The position numbers were made by a program, and so were the translations under genes. Below are positions 1 to 12,257 of a stretch of 64,000 bases of DNA, in pieces. The DNA is from Limanda limanda (lineage: Eukaryota; Chordata; Actinopteri; Pleuronectiformes; Pleuronectidae). Numbering within the stretch: position 1 is the first letter of the stretch; each line of letters starts with the position of its first letter. The DNA is taken from assembly GCF_963576545.1 (NCBI RefSeq), contig NC_083651.1:18351748-18415747 (forward strand), given 5' to 3'. The notes under the pieces are model-generated. The model did no database searches and was not told the DNA's origin. It saw only the letters and a list, made by a program, of their open reading frames with translations.

Positions 1-140
1 TGCATTATCTCCCCCTCTCTGTCCCAAACATATAGGGCAATTAGGCACCACCTGGTACCACTAACCTGATAACAGTCAAATTGGGTGTCTGGTCTGCATT
101 GTATATAACTGTAATGTGAGCATTTTTGGACTAAATGGTG

Positions 141-243
141 GTGGCGTACCATGCCTCTTGCCCAATGTCAGCAAGGATAGGCTACAGCTCTGTCTGTGAC
201 CCTCAAAGGATAACTTGCAGATAAAGATAGTTGGATGATATAT
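141..243 (+). repeat. Abundant fish interspersed repeat, 3' fragment
   Basis: The phrases 'cttgcccaatgtcagc', 'ggataggctacagc' and 'gaccctcaaaggataa' in this order match the 3' part of a very common fish repeat that usually ends in GGATGGATG-like tails. Further copies lie at 36083-36345 and, inverted, at 42280-42329. Family assignment (SINE or LINE tail) is from memory and not settled. Confidence 0.55.
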
Positions 244-1721
244 AGGCGAGTATTCTTTATATGCTGTCTCCTTTGTGTTAGCAGCTGCTTGGACCCGTGA
301 ACAATAAAGGTAAAAACAATTGTCCTTTTGTTCGAGAAAGAAGAAAAGTCAAATTGCATCATGAGGCAAGATGAAGGCAAGGATGATAACTTTCTCCACA
401 TGATATGGAGACATAATATGCTTCTTCCTCCAGTGGCAGTAAGCACAATTGTTTTTTAGAGAAATGTGTAGAAGCAATCATCAGCTTTTCTTTCATACCG
501 GTGTTGAAACATGCAGATAGCCTACAATGGCAATTAGTTTTGACTGCCCCCTTTCAAGCGGAACTCTAACTGTGTGCCCCCAATCAAAGTAAACACAATG
601 ATGCTGCACTCAGTGTGGAAGCTGTAGTTTCCGTGAATGACCATGCACTGATTGTCATATTGTCCTTTCAAAACAGAACAAGTTTCCTAAGAGCAATGCA
701 AACACAATGGCTGTAATCAGGCACGCCATGATCAAGTAGTCTTTCAGACATTTGCAGTCTTGTGCTCATATCAGTGAGCCATTGTAAATATGGAGTGAAG
801 AGGATGAAATATCAATTTTAAGGGAGACCATGAAACCGAGAAGAAAAACAAACACATGCACAAATACATGAAACGTCTCTTGCCTTTAACTGTTTACTCA
901 TCCCACTACAACAAATATGCATTCCTTCAAAGGTTGTGTGAAACATTAAGTGGACAGAGGAAAGGGAAAGCAATCAATAAAGTCTTTACCAACGTCAAAT
1001 AATTTCCCTAGCAATGTGTTGCTTTTACAGTGGTCATCTTGGAATGTAGATGGCAGCATAATCCAAAGTTAAGTCAATTGGTATCGCTCTAGTTGGATCC
1101 GATGTTAATGGATAAACATCATTAATTGTTTTAATTAACTTGGAAGTGGAAATGACAAGCAGGTTTTTGTTTGCGTCCTAATCTCTCTCACAAACGCATG
1201 CAGCTCTCTCAGAGTTGGATTGGCCATTCAGAGCAGCAATGGCAGAAATCCTGCTGCGTTGGCGGGCTGTCAAAACATCCATAAACGTTTTACTGCCCTC
1301 TGCAGTCACACAGACCTTGTCATCACCCCTGTAGCTCCCGCTGGAGCTCTGTCTGTAACATGCATGCAATACTCCTGAACCAGAGCAGCACACTGGTAAG
1401 GAGAAATGACTATTAGCCTGCCACGTAATGCACAATGTTAAGATGAAGATGGTCACAGATGAAATTCCCCCGAATACCCGTGAAGCAGACAGACACTTGT
1501 TTTTTGGCAAAAAAATAAAAGCTGCTTTCCTGCTCTCGCACAAACCTACCTCTGTGCACCGAGCACCAGTGAAGATAATGAGCAACTTTTCAGGACAGCA
1601 GGGAACATTGTAGATTAGAAGGGGAACAAGCTGTCTGCAAAAGATGTGGAGAAGCTGATATTTATAAAGCAAAATCTGCCATTGATAGGCTTCTAGAGAT
1701 GTGAAGCATACTGATCTCTAC

Positions 1722-1985
1722 CCCCCCCCCCCCACTCTCTCTCCGTCTGTCCTTCCCTCCATCCCTGTTCTTCTCTCTGTCTCTTTCCCTCTCTACACCT
1801 GTCTGTGTCTCTGCTCCTCTCTGCAATCGTCTCTCCATCTCTGTCCCTCTCACCATCCCTTTGTGAGTCTCTGTCCCTCTCTCTAGCTCTCCAATTGTCT
1901 CTGTCCCAAGTCTGCCTCTCTTTCCATCTCCGTCCCTTTCTCTGTCCCTGTCCCTCTCTCCGTCTGTCCCTCTCTCTTCTTTTCT
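1722..1985 (+). repeat. Degenerate pyrimidine (CTCTCTGTC-like) tract
   Basis: A run of 12 or more C at 1722-1733 is followed by about 250 bases of almost pure C/T built from imperfect CTCTCTGTC units. Open frames over it on both strands are low-complexity artefacts. Confidence 0.8.
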
Positions 1986-3044
1986 AAAGGGCTTCACCAG
2001 CTGCCTCAGCTCCCAAAACAAAAAGCAGCTACTCCGTACTTTGTTTTTGAATGTTGCAAATCATGACTCTTATCATGACAGTGGAGCCTTGATTCTGGTT
2101 GCATCAGCTAGATTGTTCTAACTGGATTTGATGTGCACACGTTTACATTAATTTTAATTTCGTAAAAACTGAGTTATTCCACAGGAGAGGTATACTTGTT
2201 ACAGTAAGCTTTAGGTATTTACGTATGTTGCCTGCCAATAAATACAGTTTTCAATCCATGATACTTTCTCATTTCTTAAGTTTCTTGTAGTCAAAATAGA
2301 AAATTGAGATGTGCCTTTTTTTTACGTGTGAAAGAACACAATTATGGCTCCACTGTAAGACAACAAAGGACTGTCACCAAGCCATTATGTTACACATGAA
2401 TAGAGCAGCATAATTGCAATGGAGAGTTGACTTTAGCAATGACGCCTCCTCGCTTAAGACTTTTTGCTTAATTAAAATGCAGCGTTGTCCACAATTGGTC
2501 TCATTTATCACACTGCTCACATGTTATTAAAGCATTCAGAGAGTGGAAGTCATTTAAAAAAATCTTGCCTCATTTCCAGTAATTTTGCAGAAATGAGGAA
2601 ATGCTAGTTGGCCTGCTGCGATTTGATTAATCTTTAACGTGAGTAAAGGGATGCTCTTACACAAAATTGAATTAGCGTCACAATGTGGCTACTTTTGTTT
2701 ATGTTTGGACAAACTCTCTGCCCAACTATGAGGTCCATTTGTAATATGGTCATGGATCTACTTAATATTAGAATAGTTGGACAAGCCGAGTCAAAAATTT
2801 AGTTTTAGTCCTCACTGCCTCACAATGAAACAAAGTTAAACGTATAATGATGAACCTGAATATAATCTTGGCAAATGGTGGAAAAAAGTTTTTGGAATTG
2901 AGCTTGGAGCAAACGTTACACTAGAAATAATATTTAACTAGTGTTATATTTTAATACCAAAAGGGAAAAGGGGAGGGAGCTATAACACAAAACCTTAACA
3001 TTATGATTTAAGGGACAGTGACTAAGCATTTTCTTCACAGCACC

Positions 3045-3210
3045 TAAACTGAATAATACCAATGAGTATTAGGGCCATGTTGAAGAGGAAAGAAACCTTA
3101 GATTTCGTGAAAAAAGTCATAATATTACGAGAATAAAATCTCAATTGAGAAAAAATAAAAGTATGAGAAAGAAGTGATAGTATTACAAGAAAAATACGTA
3201 AAGACATAAT
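3045..3210 (+). repeat. AT-rich fish interspersed repeat, copy 1
   Basis: It begins 'agtattagggccatgttgaa' and continues with units like 'gtcataatattacgagaataaa'. The reverse complement of 39170-39352 shows the same start and the same units, so the two are copies of one dispersed family in opposite orientation. Confidence 0.6.
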
Positions 3211-6200
3211 TTAAGTAGCAGGAAATCCCGTAACAGTTTTACTCATTTTTGCTTCAAAATTTTGAACCAGCCTCATCGTGAAACTACGAAACATTTCCTC
3301 CTTCACAAGAGGCAGATACGCCAAAAGATGAAAAATCACATTATCTGTTTAACTTATACTTAAATATTTAAAGAATTTCAATGCAGGCATCAGATTGATT
3401 TAATAATTTTTTTCCAAAAAGACACACTCTAAACACACCTTAATTTTCATGAAATCACACAATTTTTCCTTTTTTAAACCTTAATTACAATTTTTTGCTC
3501 TTAATATTAAGATGTTATTCTAAAAACATCTGCATTTTGGGTTTTTCTTCAACATGTAAGAATTTTGGTGAGAAAAGGATAACACATTTGTTGTCACACA
3601 AGACAACATTTTCTGAAATGTTGGTTTAAAACAAATGGGGGCTGTCTAATATTTCAGGAGTGGGCAATTACATGCTCATTTATTTCAACAGATATTCTTT
3701 TGAATCGAGAGAATAGCAGTTTAACTATGATCTTTTACAGAGAGTTGCATCATGTGATCTTTGTAGTCTTAATGTTGGGTGTTGGGGAAGTTTGCCTTCA
3801 GGGCTCTCTGCCTCAAAGCCTTACTGCCAGAAGTGAAGGTTTTAAGTTGCTGTTTGATCAAGTTTAGGCAACAAAACTTGGTTAGGTTAAGAAAAAGCTC
3901 ACGATTTGTCCCTTTTCACAACATTAGCCAGGATTTCTGGCAAAGAGCCTTGAAGGCAAACATCGGCCTGTGTGTGGGCTTATGAGTGTGTTTGAGTCAG
4001 GCCTTGGTGAGTCTTTCAGAGGTAATCAACCTGAAAAGTGTTTCATTAGTCCACTTTAACCTGCAGGATTTTTGATGGCTGGTGGGGAAATTAATTCATG
4101 ACAAGTGAAAACGGGTTTATAGCGTCGCCCAACGTCTTCACCGCAGCAATTAACCAGAGAGAAAACCTGTCAAACGGCCAAGAACAACATCTGTCACAGA
4201 AGATGAGCTCAAAAAGGCTGAAGTGTGAAAAAATGTTGACTGTCAGAGAAAATAATAATGTGAGAGCAATGAGAGTGAGAGACGAATCGACTCGCCACAG
4301 GATTCCAGTCAGCTGACTCGTGGACACTCTGAGCCGTGTGGAGACATTTCAACTGCAAATCTGGTAAACAGCCAAATGGCATTTTTGAGAAGGTTATGGG
4401 AAAAAATTGTTGTGTGTTCATCAATATTCTTTCCGTCTTGCTTATTGCAGTGTGTTCTTTCAAAACCAAAACAAACTGTGCCGTTTCGTTTCAGTCATAT
4501 TCATTTTCCAAACCTTATGTGAGATGCATTTATTTACAATTCATGATGCCCAAAAAGTAAAGTTGGCCTTTGACCTTATTGGTACTTTGTAATGTTATCC
4601 TATTATTATATACATTATATTTTTATGAGGACACACCGCCCTTAACCCTAGACCACCACATCTGTAAATCAGTTAATCCTCAAGTCATAGTGGACATATG
4701 AAATTCCCTAAAGGCAATCCTGAGATTTATGAGAATGGGATGAATGTGACACCGCTGGTCATGTCTGTCGCTGACTACGATTCATAATGTGGATTGAAGT
4801 TCACGAACAAGAAGTCAATATGAAGCCTAAAATGGTGAATGATAGATGTAAGTCGATTTAGTCAGAGCATCAAACAAGATCCTACAATAATACAAATAAT
4901 TTTTCGACCAGTTTACATGAAGCAGAATTGACAAATCTTCCAAAACCTCATACAATTTCCCCTAGAGTAAAAGGTAGTAATTATAGACCTGGTTGTACTT
5001 AAAGTTCCACAGTGGAGAGGGTTTTTCCAGGCCAAAATGTTAAAATGGTGGTTCACATTTAAATTTTACTGTCTGACTGGTAAGTGAGATTTTAAACCGA
5101 TCCTTCCTCGGTGGATGTTTCTGATGGTTTCTCAGACTTTCAAAACCTTTCCAGGAAAGAGAGAATTAAATTCCACTTACAATTTAATTTCTAAAGCGCT
5201 GATGTGAGCGGAGCATTAGAAGGTGGCACATAGACCTAAGTCAGGAATAACTGGCTCTGCCACACACACGCGCACACACACACGCACAAGCACAAACACA
5301 CTCTCAGACAGCCATCTTGTCCCCGAAGAAACATTTAGTCATCGTAATATCACTTTCATTATTGGAAGTGAAGGGATATATAAATGAGTTGTAATGACCA
5401 CTTCCTCATTAGAATGCCAAAGCAGTTTGAGTGGGAGCCTCCCAGTGTGAAAACCCCTTGCCTAACAAAGCGAGTGATAAACACTAAATGCCGAACAGCT
5501 CATATTCCACAGCAATCAGATGAGCTGTATTCCACAAGCACTATGCAAATGACCATTGAGATTGCCTTATTAATCTTAATATGTGTGTTGTCAACCACTA
5601 CTTAGCGAAATGCCGGACAGTTTTAGATCTTCCCAAGCTTGAAATGACAATATTTGAATGTCGCCAAAATGAAGTAGCTTGTGCAAATCTTTCATAAGCG
5701 CTGATTAAATTCTAATGTGCCCAATAAATCATTAAACTTAAATGGGTTGAGGATAGCTTGATTTATGTTGTGAAACTACTTAATCATTCTGCGTCTTGAT
5801 ATAATTGTGCAGGACTGGTTGTACACTTTGCCTCTGGAATCATTAGGGTGGAGAAGAGAATGTGATATGATCCTGCTCCGGAAACCAGAGTCCTGCGTTC
5901 CTGAGAGCAGCACAATATGTAACCCAGCTATTGCCAGCTCATCATGAATTTATTCCTCAGAGCTCAGGTCATCATGAAAAACATGTTCTTGATGTAAAAT
6001 CCACCTCTCTGTGTGTGTATTTTGTCTAATACTTTCCCTTTTGTGTATTTTTGTAACACATCTCCTGCACGGATCTTACTCTGACTTAAATCTGTCCCAT
6101 TAGTGAGGGCTGACCATAACACATTATGGCTACGTAATATGTACGACGCAAATAAATAAGTAGGAAAAATCACATATTATAAATTATTTGTAATATCCCA

Positions 6201-7589
6201 AATTGTCACCCCTTTACTACACCACTTCACATCTATACTGGTACAGCTACACCATGACTCCAGAGTATTTATGCTGTACATTGTGGGCCGGAGTGTAAAG
6301 TGTACACCAACATTTATGAGGTTATGCCTGCATTTTGACAATAGAACACATCTAAAGGAGGTTTGGAGAAGATCCTATTAAGTGACAAAAATGCATCTTG
6401 GGGAACATCATCAAAATTCCATCAGGACATTGTTATTATTATTACATATTCTACTCTTATTGTGATTATTGCAATGTTTCCATATTAACCATCATATGTA
6501 TGCATAAACCATGCACCATCCCTGTCCAGTCCCCTTTGTATATGTTATATTATTTCAATCATATTTATGTTATTTATTGTTATATAGCTAACAATATGCT
6601 CGCAGCATCAGAGGACATACGTCTGCATTCATTAAAAGCATTAACATGAGGTTGCCATCTGCAGCACAAATTCATTATTTACTGTTAAGTCAAAAGCCAA
6701 AAAGTAATTCAATAAATACAAATACTTACGATTAACACCGGGGTGGTGGTGGTGGTGGTGATTGCCCTGGAGACAAGGAGCACCGAGGAGGACGAGAAGG
6801 GCTGGAACATGAGCCAAGAGTGTGATGATGACACTGGAGAAACTACTGAGTGCTGCTCAGTGAGAAAGTGATCTCATTCTCATTGTGGAAAATCACCACC
6901 CTCAATAATTTAACATAAATAATGATTTTACAGTTCGTCGTAAATAAGCGCTCTCTCCCACTACCTGTGACCCTGTGCCTCGCAGAGCCAGATTTATATT
7001 CTGCAGTGTATGCTTCACATTTGCAGGGCTGCTTTGAGTCACTGCTTCTATAGGAGGTGGGAAGAAAGTATTATGAGCCCTGAGTCTAAGTTGGTGTAGA
7101 TAACAAACATATGTGCACATTGATGACACATAGATCTATGTTTATTTACAATAGCCTGACTACATTTCAGCTTAAAAAAGTGGAAATAAGCTTAATTGCC
7201 AGAAACAGAGAAATAATGAGCAGATGTTTACAGCTCAGTCACAAGGTATAAACATTATAATTGTGTTTTTTCTCTGATCCTGATTTGGTTATAAGTGAAA
7301 CTTTATCCTGCCGGGAGCCTTAGCTAGGGTATAAGTGAAGGGTGAAGAATATATATGTATTTTTAAAGCTTTTTTTAATCCATGCTTCTTTGAAATGAAG
7401 TTTTCAGGTTTTATTTGCAATAGTTTGTGTTCAGGTGCTACACGACAGCACTTTACCTGAACTATTACAGATAGCAGTTCAACCCAGACTGAATCTTCAA
7501 CTCATCAATATCTGTAAAATTAATATCCAATACCTTTGTTGCCGCAACACAACCATCATCTCAACTGAAAGACAAGAAACATTAAAAAT

Positions 7590-7985
7590 GTGTTAAAGGG
7601 AAAGTTCCCCGAAAAATGCAAATTCACTCATCATCTACTCACCACTATGCCGATGGAGGGGTGGGTGAATTGTTTGAGTCCACAAAACACTTGAGGAGTC
7701 TCAGGGGTAAACAGTGTAGCAGCCAAGGCAACTCCTTCTTCAGATGTAATAAAACAATATAAAATTCCTCCATACTGCTTGTGTGGTGTCCTCCAAGTGT
7801 CCACATGCCCCGATATTAATATTCGATTCAAAACGAGGGGCATTTACACAGATCTTTTTGCCTAAAATTCCACAACCAGAAGTAGCGATGCTAGTGGATG
7901 TAGCCATGATAACGTGCACCATGCAGTTGTGGTCGTGGAGTCGCAGTGTCGGACTCAGCTGTCAACTATCATATTTTAGCCGTTT
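7590..7985 (+). repeat. Percomorph-type interspersed repeat
   Basis: The words 'attcactcatcatctactc', 'ccgatggaggggtgggtgaa', 'gagtccacaaaacactt' and 'cctccatactgcttgtgtgg' occur in the order I recall from a common percomorph repeat. The short frames over it look like chance. It runs almost up to the Gypsy fragment at 8028. Confidence 0.5.
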
Positions 7986-8027
7986 TTTATAGCATCAAAT
8001 TGATAATAAAATCATGACGCCTGTGCT

Positions 8028-8488
8028 GCAGCCTTCACCCGACCAAAGGCAACCCTCACTGAAGCCCCAGTCTTGGCCTGATGCCAGTGATGTGGGGATC
8101 GGGGCTGTCCTTTCCCAGGAGGTAGTAGATAGGGAGAGTGCCGTGGCCTACATCAGTCACGCCCTGAGCTGGGCAAAGAGTAACTACTGTGTCACACGTT
8201 GTGAGTTGCTGGCTTTGGTCCTGGCCTTTCGGCAAATCCAGCCATACCTGCATGGCAGCCGTTTTCTCTTCCGCACTGATCATGCGTCACTCTCCTGGCT
8301 CATGAACTTTAAAAACCCTGAAGGTCAAGTGGCCCGCTGGCTGGAGGCCCTCAGGGAGGATGACTTCGACATAGAGCATTGAACCGGAAGACATCATTGC
8401 AATTCTGACTCACTCAAGGCGCCCCTGTGCAGCACTCGAGTTCCGTAACTGCCAGCGGCAGGAGAAGAGAGGTCAGGTGGCAACTGAC
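8028..8488 (+). pseudogene. Ty3/Gypsy LTR-retrotransposon pol fragment (RNase H region), broken
   Basis: The frame ending at 8382 encodes DASDVGIGAVLSQE, then CELLALVLAFRQ, and RTDHASLSWLM followed by GQVARWLEAL, the hallmark order of the Gypsy RT-associated RNase H domain. Upstream, a stretch resembling ATLTEAPVL joins directly to the DASD motif, so the intervening link is deleted. After the TGA at 8380-8382 the sequence still resembles the pol linker (CNSDSL, then a Cys-rich QR region) in shifted frames. The fragment is cut at 8488 by the palindromic element, and a few dozen bases of it appear to resume at 15709. No LTRs or integrase are recognisable. This is a dead relic, useful mainly as the dated target of the insertion. 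Confidence 0.8.
8480..8488. repeat. Left 9-bp target-site duplication of palindromic element
   Basis: GCAACTGAC immediately precedes the element's AACCCAGTCTC terminus. The identical nine bases follow the mirrored terminus at 15709-15717. Confidence 0.85.
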
Positions 8489-8534
8489 AACCCAGTCTCA
8501 TCAGGAAACGTTCAGTGGGAACGTTGGTCCACTT

Positions 8535-8595
8535 GGACAAACATTTCCATCTCACAATCTGGCCTATCAGATTGTGAGATGGAAACGTTTGGTCC
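8535..8595. repeat. Subterminal hairpin, left end
   Basis: A stem of about 26 bases (GGACAAACATTTCCATCTC..., 8535-8560) pairs with 8569-8595 around an 8-base loop, with one bulge and one mismatch. It lies about 45 bases inside the element's end and is mirrored at the other end. Confidence 0.85.
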
Positions 8596-9152
8596 GCCCA
8601 TTTTTTGCATTGACGTGTTTTCACGTCACATGACTCCCGAGTTCCCGTCTCCGGAAAGGAAAACATGGCGGACAGTCCTTGTTTTTTCAGATAAAAACAT
8701 GATTTTGTAACTTAGTCTGGGCATAAAAATACATTCTGACACCATTTCTAGCGAGAAATGTGGTCTTTGCTTCCACAGTCTTCAGCCAGTTTGTGCTTAT
8801 GATATATATTTTAATAGTTATCACGAATGTTTTTATCGTTGCTATGGTGGTTGCTATGACGCTGCCATGCACACAACGTCGTAGCGTGCTGTTTAAATCA
8901 CCGTCCCTGCGTGGTGTCGTTCAGTGATTGTGTATGTTATTCATGTTAAATAATATTAATATTTGAGGCTAGATTACACCTCTAATGCGAAGGATCTTGC
9001 GAGTCTGTTCAGAGGCGGACATGAGTGTGACACCGGACCGAGATCGCGAACGGACCGGAACTGACGTGTGGCTGGCGTAAAAAAAGGTTTTGTAAACATT
9101 CTGTCCATTTAACTTAGCGCTGTCATAAACACGGACCATTTGGAAGACAACG

Positions 9153-9173
9153 ATGTCATCTTCCTTCTGTCAG
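9153..9173 (+). CDS. Left-arm candidate gene, exon 1 (7 codons)
   Basis: ATG at 9153 opens MSSSFCQ and runs to CAG at 9173, followed by GTAAGT, a consensus splice donor. Upstream at 9021 is another short frame that ends before this point, so the ATG choice is provisional. This is the proposed first coding exon of a four-exon chain (9153-9173, 9595-9706, 10838-10996, 11195-11337) with compatible phases. The product is not recognised. It is an inference from splice signals and phase only; no transcript evidence is available. Confidence 0.35.
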
Positions 9174-9594
9174 GTAAGTAGTTTATTGTTTTTAAAGATC
9201 TATTACGATCTAGGTTTACAGTCTGAGTGCTGAGACAGCGGATGCGGAGTCCGTCGATAAACACAATGGATGCATTTCTTCAGCTAATATGCCATTGTTA
9301 GCCACATGCTTCAGCCCACGGTAGCATGTGATTACCTGGGAGGTGAAAACATGGTTTTTGAAACCAGTTCAAGACGCTTAGCTCATCATTAAGGGACGCT
9401 ACAATATAAATATAAACATGAATTTGATTTATGAATGCTTTAGATTAATAAGGAGTGTATTTCTCGACCATTACTCCTCAATAACAGATCAATTTGGTTT
9501 AATGTATAGTATGCAATATGACAATAATGTTTTCATGTTATGGAGTTGCGATTCATTTTATAAAACAATTGCTATGTTCTGTTTTTTAATCAAG

Positions 9595-9706
9595 GAGGAT
9601 CCAAGTGAAGCTACAGGAGTTTCATTAACGTCAATAACTTGGACCGAACAGTTTGTTTTGCTTGATGAAGAGGAGGAAGGGCAGCCTGGAGAGAAAGAGA
9701 AGCCGG
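9595..9706 (+). CDS. Left-arm candidate gene, exon 2 (acidic)
   Basis: A T-rich tract ends in CAAG at 9594, and the exon opens EDPSEATGV in phase 0 from exon 1. It encodes a Ser/Thr-rich then acidic stretch, FVLLDEEEEGQPGEKEKP. Read through, the frame stops with TGA at 9709-9711. I propose a donor at 9707 (GTTGAG, weak) that leaves one base and fits the phase of the 10838 acceptor. If that donor is not used, the gene would end here as a 45-residue product. A further exon-like piece with a good acceptor (TTTCAG at 10111) lies between this and exon 3 and may be alternative. Confidence 0.35.
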
Positions 9707-10837
9707 GTTGAGCCCACTTCCATCATCCACGTACCACAAGGAAGATGAGGGGGAGAAATTATCCTACCATTAAAGAGGTACTTTTAAGTTACATACCAGA
9801 AACACCATTTTATATAATGTGCCAAATATAAATTTGTATTAAATCCCCAAAGTACGCTGGCTGAAATACAAGTTAATATCACACTGAAAGAGTTTTGATC
9901 AATCATGCTTCCCTGCTGTGGTTGTTCAACTGGGAAAACAACTTTTTCCAAAGGAAGGCAAGTAAATTTAAGGAATGCATCTGCAAAGTTTTCCTCTGTT
10001 ATGTATAATGATGACCCCCATCAAACATTATGTTATTAATAATATTTACACCTTTTCATTTATATTGTTTATTTCTGTCTACATGTTTGAATTTGCCTTC
10101 ATTAGTTTCAGAAAAGAGCGATGATGTATCGGTCAGTGGGCGGCAGCACGAGACTCCGCAAACTAGTCTCTAAGCAAAGTAGACGAAGGCATTGAGGTTG
10201 CGGCCTGCCATCATTATTATTTTGCTTAAGGGACTGAATACGTTTCATGCAGAAATATTAGCATTTCCCTTATATCTACCAAAACTGCTTGTTTCACAGA
10301 CTGCAGTTTTGTTTTGATCCGATGTGGTGTGCAAATACTAACCGTATATCTGCAATGGGTTGTTGTGCATTAACATTTGTAACTCTAATTTCGTTTTGAC
10401 AGACTGTGCAAAGAATGTTGAGAACATCACTAACCAGTGCAGTGTCCGTCTACATATTTCTACATATTTTCTCTCATATAAATGTCACTGTAACCTCTTG
10501 ACAACTGAAACCATAACATGAGGTCAGTGTGGCCTTGACCTTTTGACTTTAAGACAAATACACAGTTAGACAACCCGAAAACATGCAGTAATGCCTCCGG
10601 CGACTCGCTATTGCAGAGGCATTAAAATGTTAGTGTAGTAGACTGGATTTTATTGGTGTTACATTGGACATCTTGTATTGGTATACAAAAAATATATTTG
10701 GTTTCACATTTTAGATGGCATAAGCAGAGACATCAACTCAGGAAATGGATTTCTGCAGAAAAGAAAGCCTTGTATGTGTGTATATATACATACAAACGCA
10801 CTTTTAAAACGTTTTGTTTTTTATCATATATTCTCAG

Positions 10838-10996
10838 GTAGTACTGACGCATTTATGGAGATGGGACATGAGGGCCTTGTCTGCGTGCTCAAGAGAAGAT
10901 TCCACAGAGTTCAAGCTGAGCAGGCTGCAGCAGGTTTGGAGGAATCCTCCCCTGAAGAGGAAACATGGCGAAGTACTTCTCCACTGATGAAGAAAT
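10838..10996 (+). CDS. Left-arm candidate gene, exon 3
   Basis: The acceptor TTCTCAG ends at 10837 and the donor GTGAGC begins at 10997. Phase 1 entry gives STDAFMEMGHEGLVCVLKRR, followed by a helical-looking FHRVQAEQAAAGLEESSPEEE and TSPLMKK. This is the most protein-like part of the arm: mixed charge, no low complexity, and open across the exon. I do not recognise the family. The mirrored copy at 13200-13358 is identical in translation. Confidence 0.45.
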
Positions 10997-11194
10997 GTGA
11001 GCGCTGTGATTAAATAAAATCTGCTGCCATGCTACTGTTGCTACTGTTGGGCCCTGCTATTAGCTTGGTGTTTGGTAGCTGTTAGCTTTAGCATATTTAT
11101 TTTTTAGGGACCTGTCTGACGTTTATGTTTTTAAAAAAAAATCAGAGGGAACCATCTTCATAATTTAACACTATGTTTTGTTTGTGTTCTTCAG

Positions 11195-11337
11195 TTATTC
11201 TCAAGAGAAGCTGCCTCAGCTCCACGGTCCCTCCTGCAGCTTCCACTCCTGATGCTAACCCCCTGTTTACATCACACCATCCGGGCAGACCTGGAGTCAC
11301 AGAACTTTGTCCAGAGCTGCCGTCTGAGAATTGTTGA
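11195..11337 (+). CDS. Left-arm candidate gene, last exon, with poly(A) signal
   Basis: The acceptor TGTTCTTCAG ends at 11194. The leftover base of exon 3 joins in phase and the frame stays open (FILKRSCLSSTVPPAAS... to PELPSENC) until TGA at 11335-11337. An AATAAA follows at 11381-11386, 44 bases after the stop, as expected for a short 3' UTR. The chain totals about 144 residues. This coherence of splice sites, phase, stop and poly(A) signal is the case for a real gene. Against it: no recognised domain, and one weak donor upstream. Confidence 0.4.
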
Positions 11338-11380
11338 TCATATAATTTCCAGCAGATGCCTTAATGTAATGTTTGTGCAC

Positions 11381-11386
11381 AATAAA
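11381..11386 (+). terminator. Poly(A) signal of left-arm candidate gene
   Basis: AATAAA lies 44 bases downstream of the candidate stop codon; the mirror copy is at 12810-12815 on the minus strand. Confidence 0.4.
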
Positions 11387-11939
11387 TGACATTGATCATA
11401 ACATATTGGTATTTCCTTGCACTTTTACACCATGATATTGGCAGATAAGATGTTGATTACATTAAAGCAGTGAATGCTCTGCTTTAAGCAACATAAACAC
11501 ACAATGATCCAATGGATTTGAAGTAGAATGGGCACGTTACATTCTGTAGAGAGTACCTCAGTAACGGAAGTCAGAAATTTCTTTCTTTATCTGAGGTTCA
11601 GTGAGTTATAGTAACAGCAAAGCACACAGGTCTTGTTGTCTAAGTGGCAACCATATCATATTGTTTAAGATGTGTAACATCAAGCTTGTGTATCAGTGCT
11701 AAATACATCCAGTCATAAGTAAGTTCACCCTCTTGTTAACACTAAAAGTAGGTGACCCAGATGTTTCACAATGCAATCTGATAAGGTCGTATGAGAAACA
11801 TTCTTAACATTAAAGAAATGAACACAGAGGATAGCAATAGATGTTTCACTTTAAATCAGTAGCTGGTAATCGGCAGACTGACTTAATCAAACACATTAAT
11901 ACTACAATGAATGAGGCAGGTGCTTCCTATCAGAAATCA

Positions 11940-12257
11940 ACTATATCGTCACATTAGGTTTCTCTTGAGCTCATGGAAATGACCTTCACCTTCCACTTAC
12001 TGTCACCTGAACCATACTGTTGTTTCTGTATCTACAGTCACTTAGGAAAACATATACTAGAGGGCAATGTATAAACAATAATACATCTTATTTATATAGA
12101 GCTTTTCAAGAAGTGCAAGTACTTCACTGAGGGACAGCTAATACAAGCAATATATATCTTAAATCCCTGAGATGGGACAGCCTCTCACTTGGATGTAAAC
12201 CAATTTTAGAACACATTTGCTTATACTGGAGATCTTTTAAATTAATGTCCCAGAAAT
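11940..12257. other. Unique spacer between the inverted arms
   Basis: These 318 bases are not mirrored. They include 'ttatttatatagagcttttc', a phrase common in fish repeats, and a frame near 12168-12260 reading SLGCKPILEHICLYW, loosely like the C-terminal cysteine-His region of LINE ORF2 proteins. That resemblance is weak. The spacer separates the two convergent candidate genes. Confidence 0.7.

Larger units (their letters stand above)
244..7589. other. Non-coding intergenic stretch
   Basis: I see no convincing exon, RNA gene or complete transposon here. The reading frames are short, AT-rich and lack recognisable domains. Contents worth noting are the pyrimidine tract at 1722-1985, an AT-rich fish repeat at 3045-3210, a short CA-rich stretch near 5260-5300 and a (GGT) run near 6741-6760. 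It lies beyond the 3' end of erbb4, which is transcribed leftward. Confidence 0.6.
8489..11939 (+). repeat. Left inverted arm of the palindromic element
   Basis: It is the reverse complement of 12258-15708. Matching frames in the two arms translate identically, for example 9418-9711 and 14485-14778. Homology fades at 'gaggcagg...cagaaatca' near 11920-11939, where the arm gives way to unique spacer. Confidence 0.9.

Noticed and set aside
1428..2021. Several frames around the pyrimidine tract
   Set aside because: Low-complexity composition from CTCTCTGTC-like units explains them.
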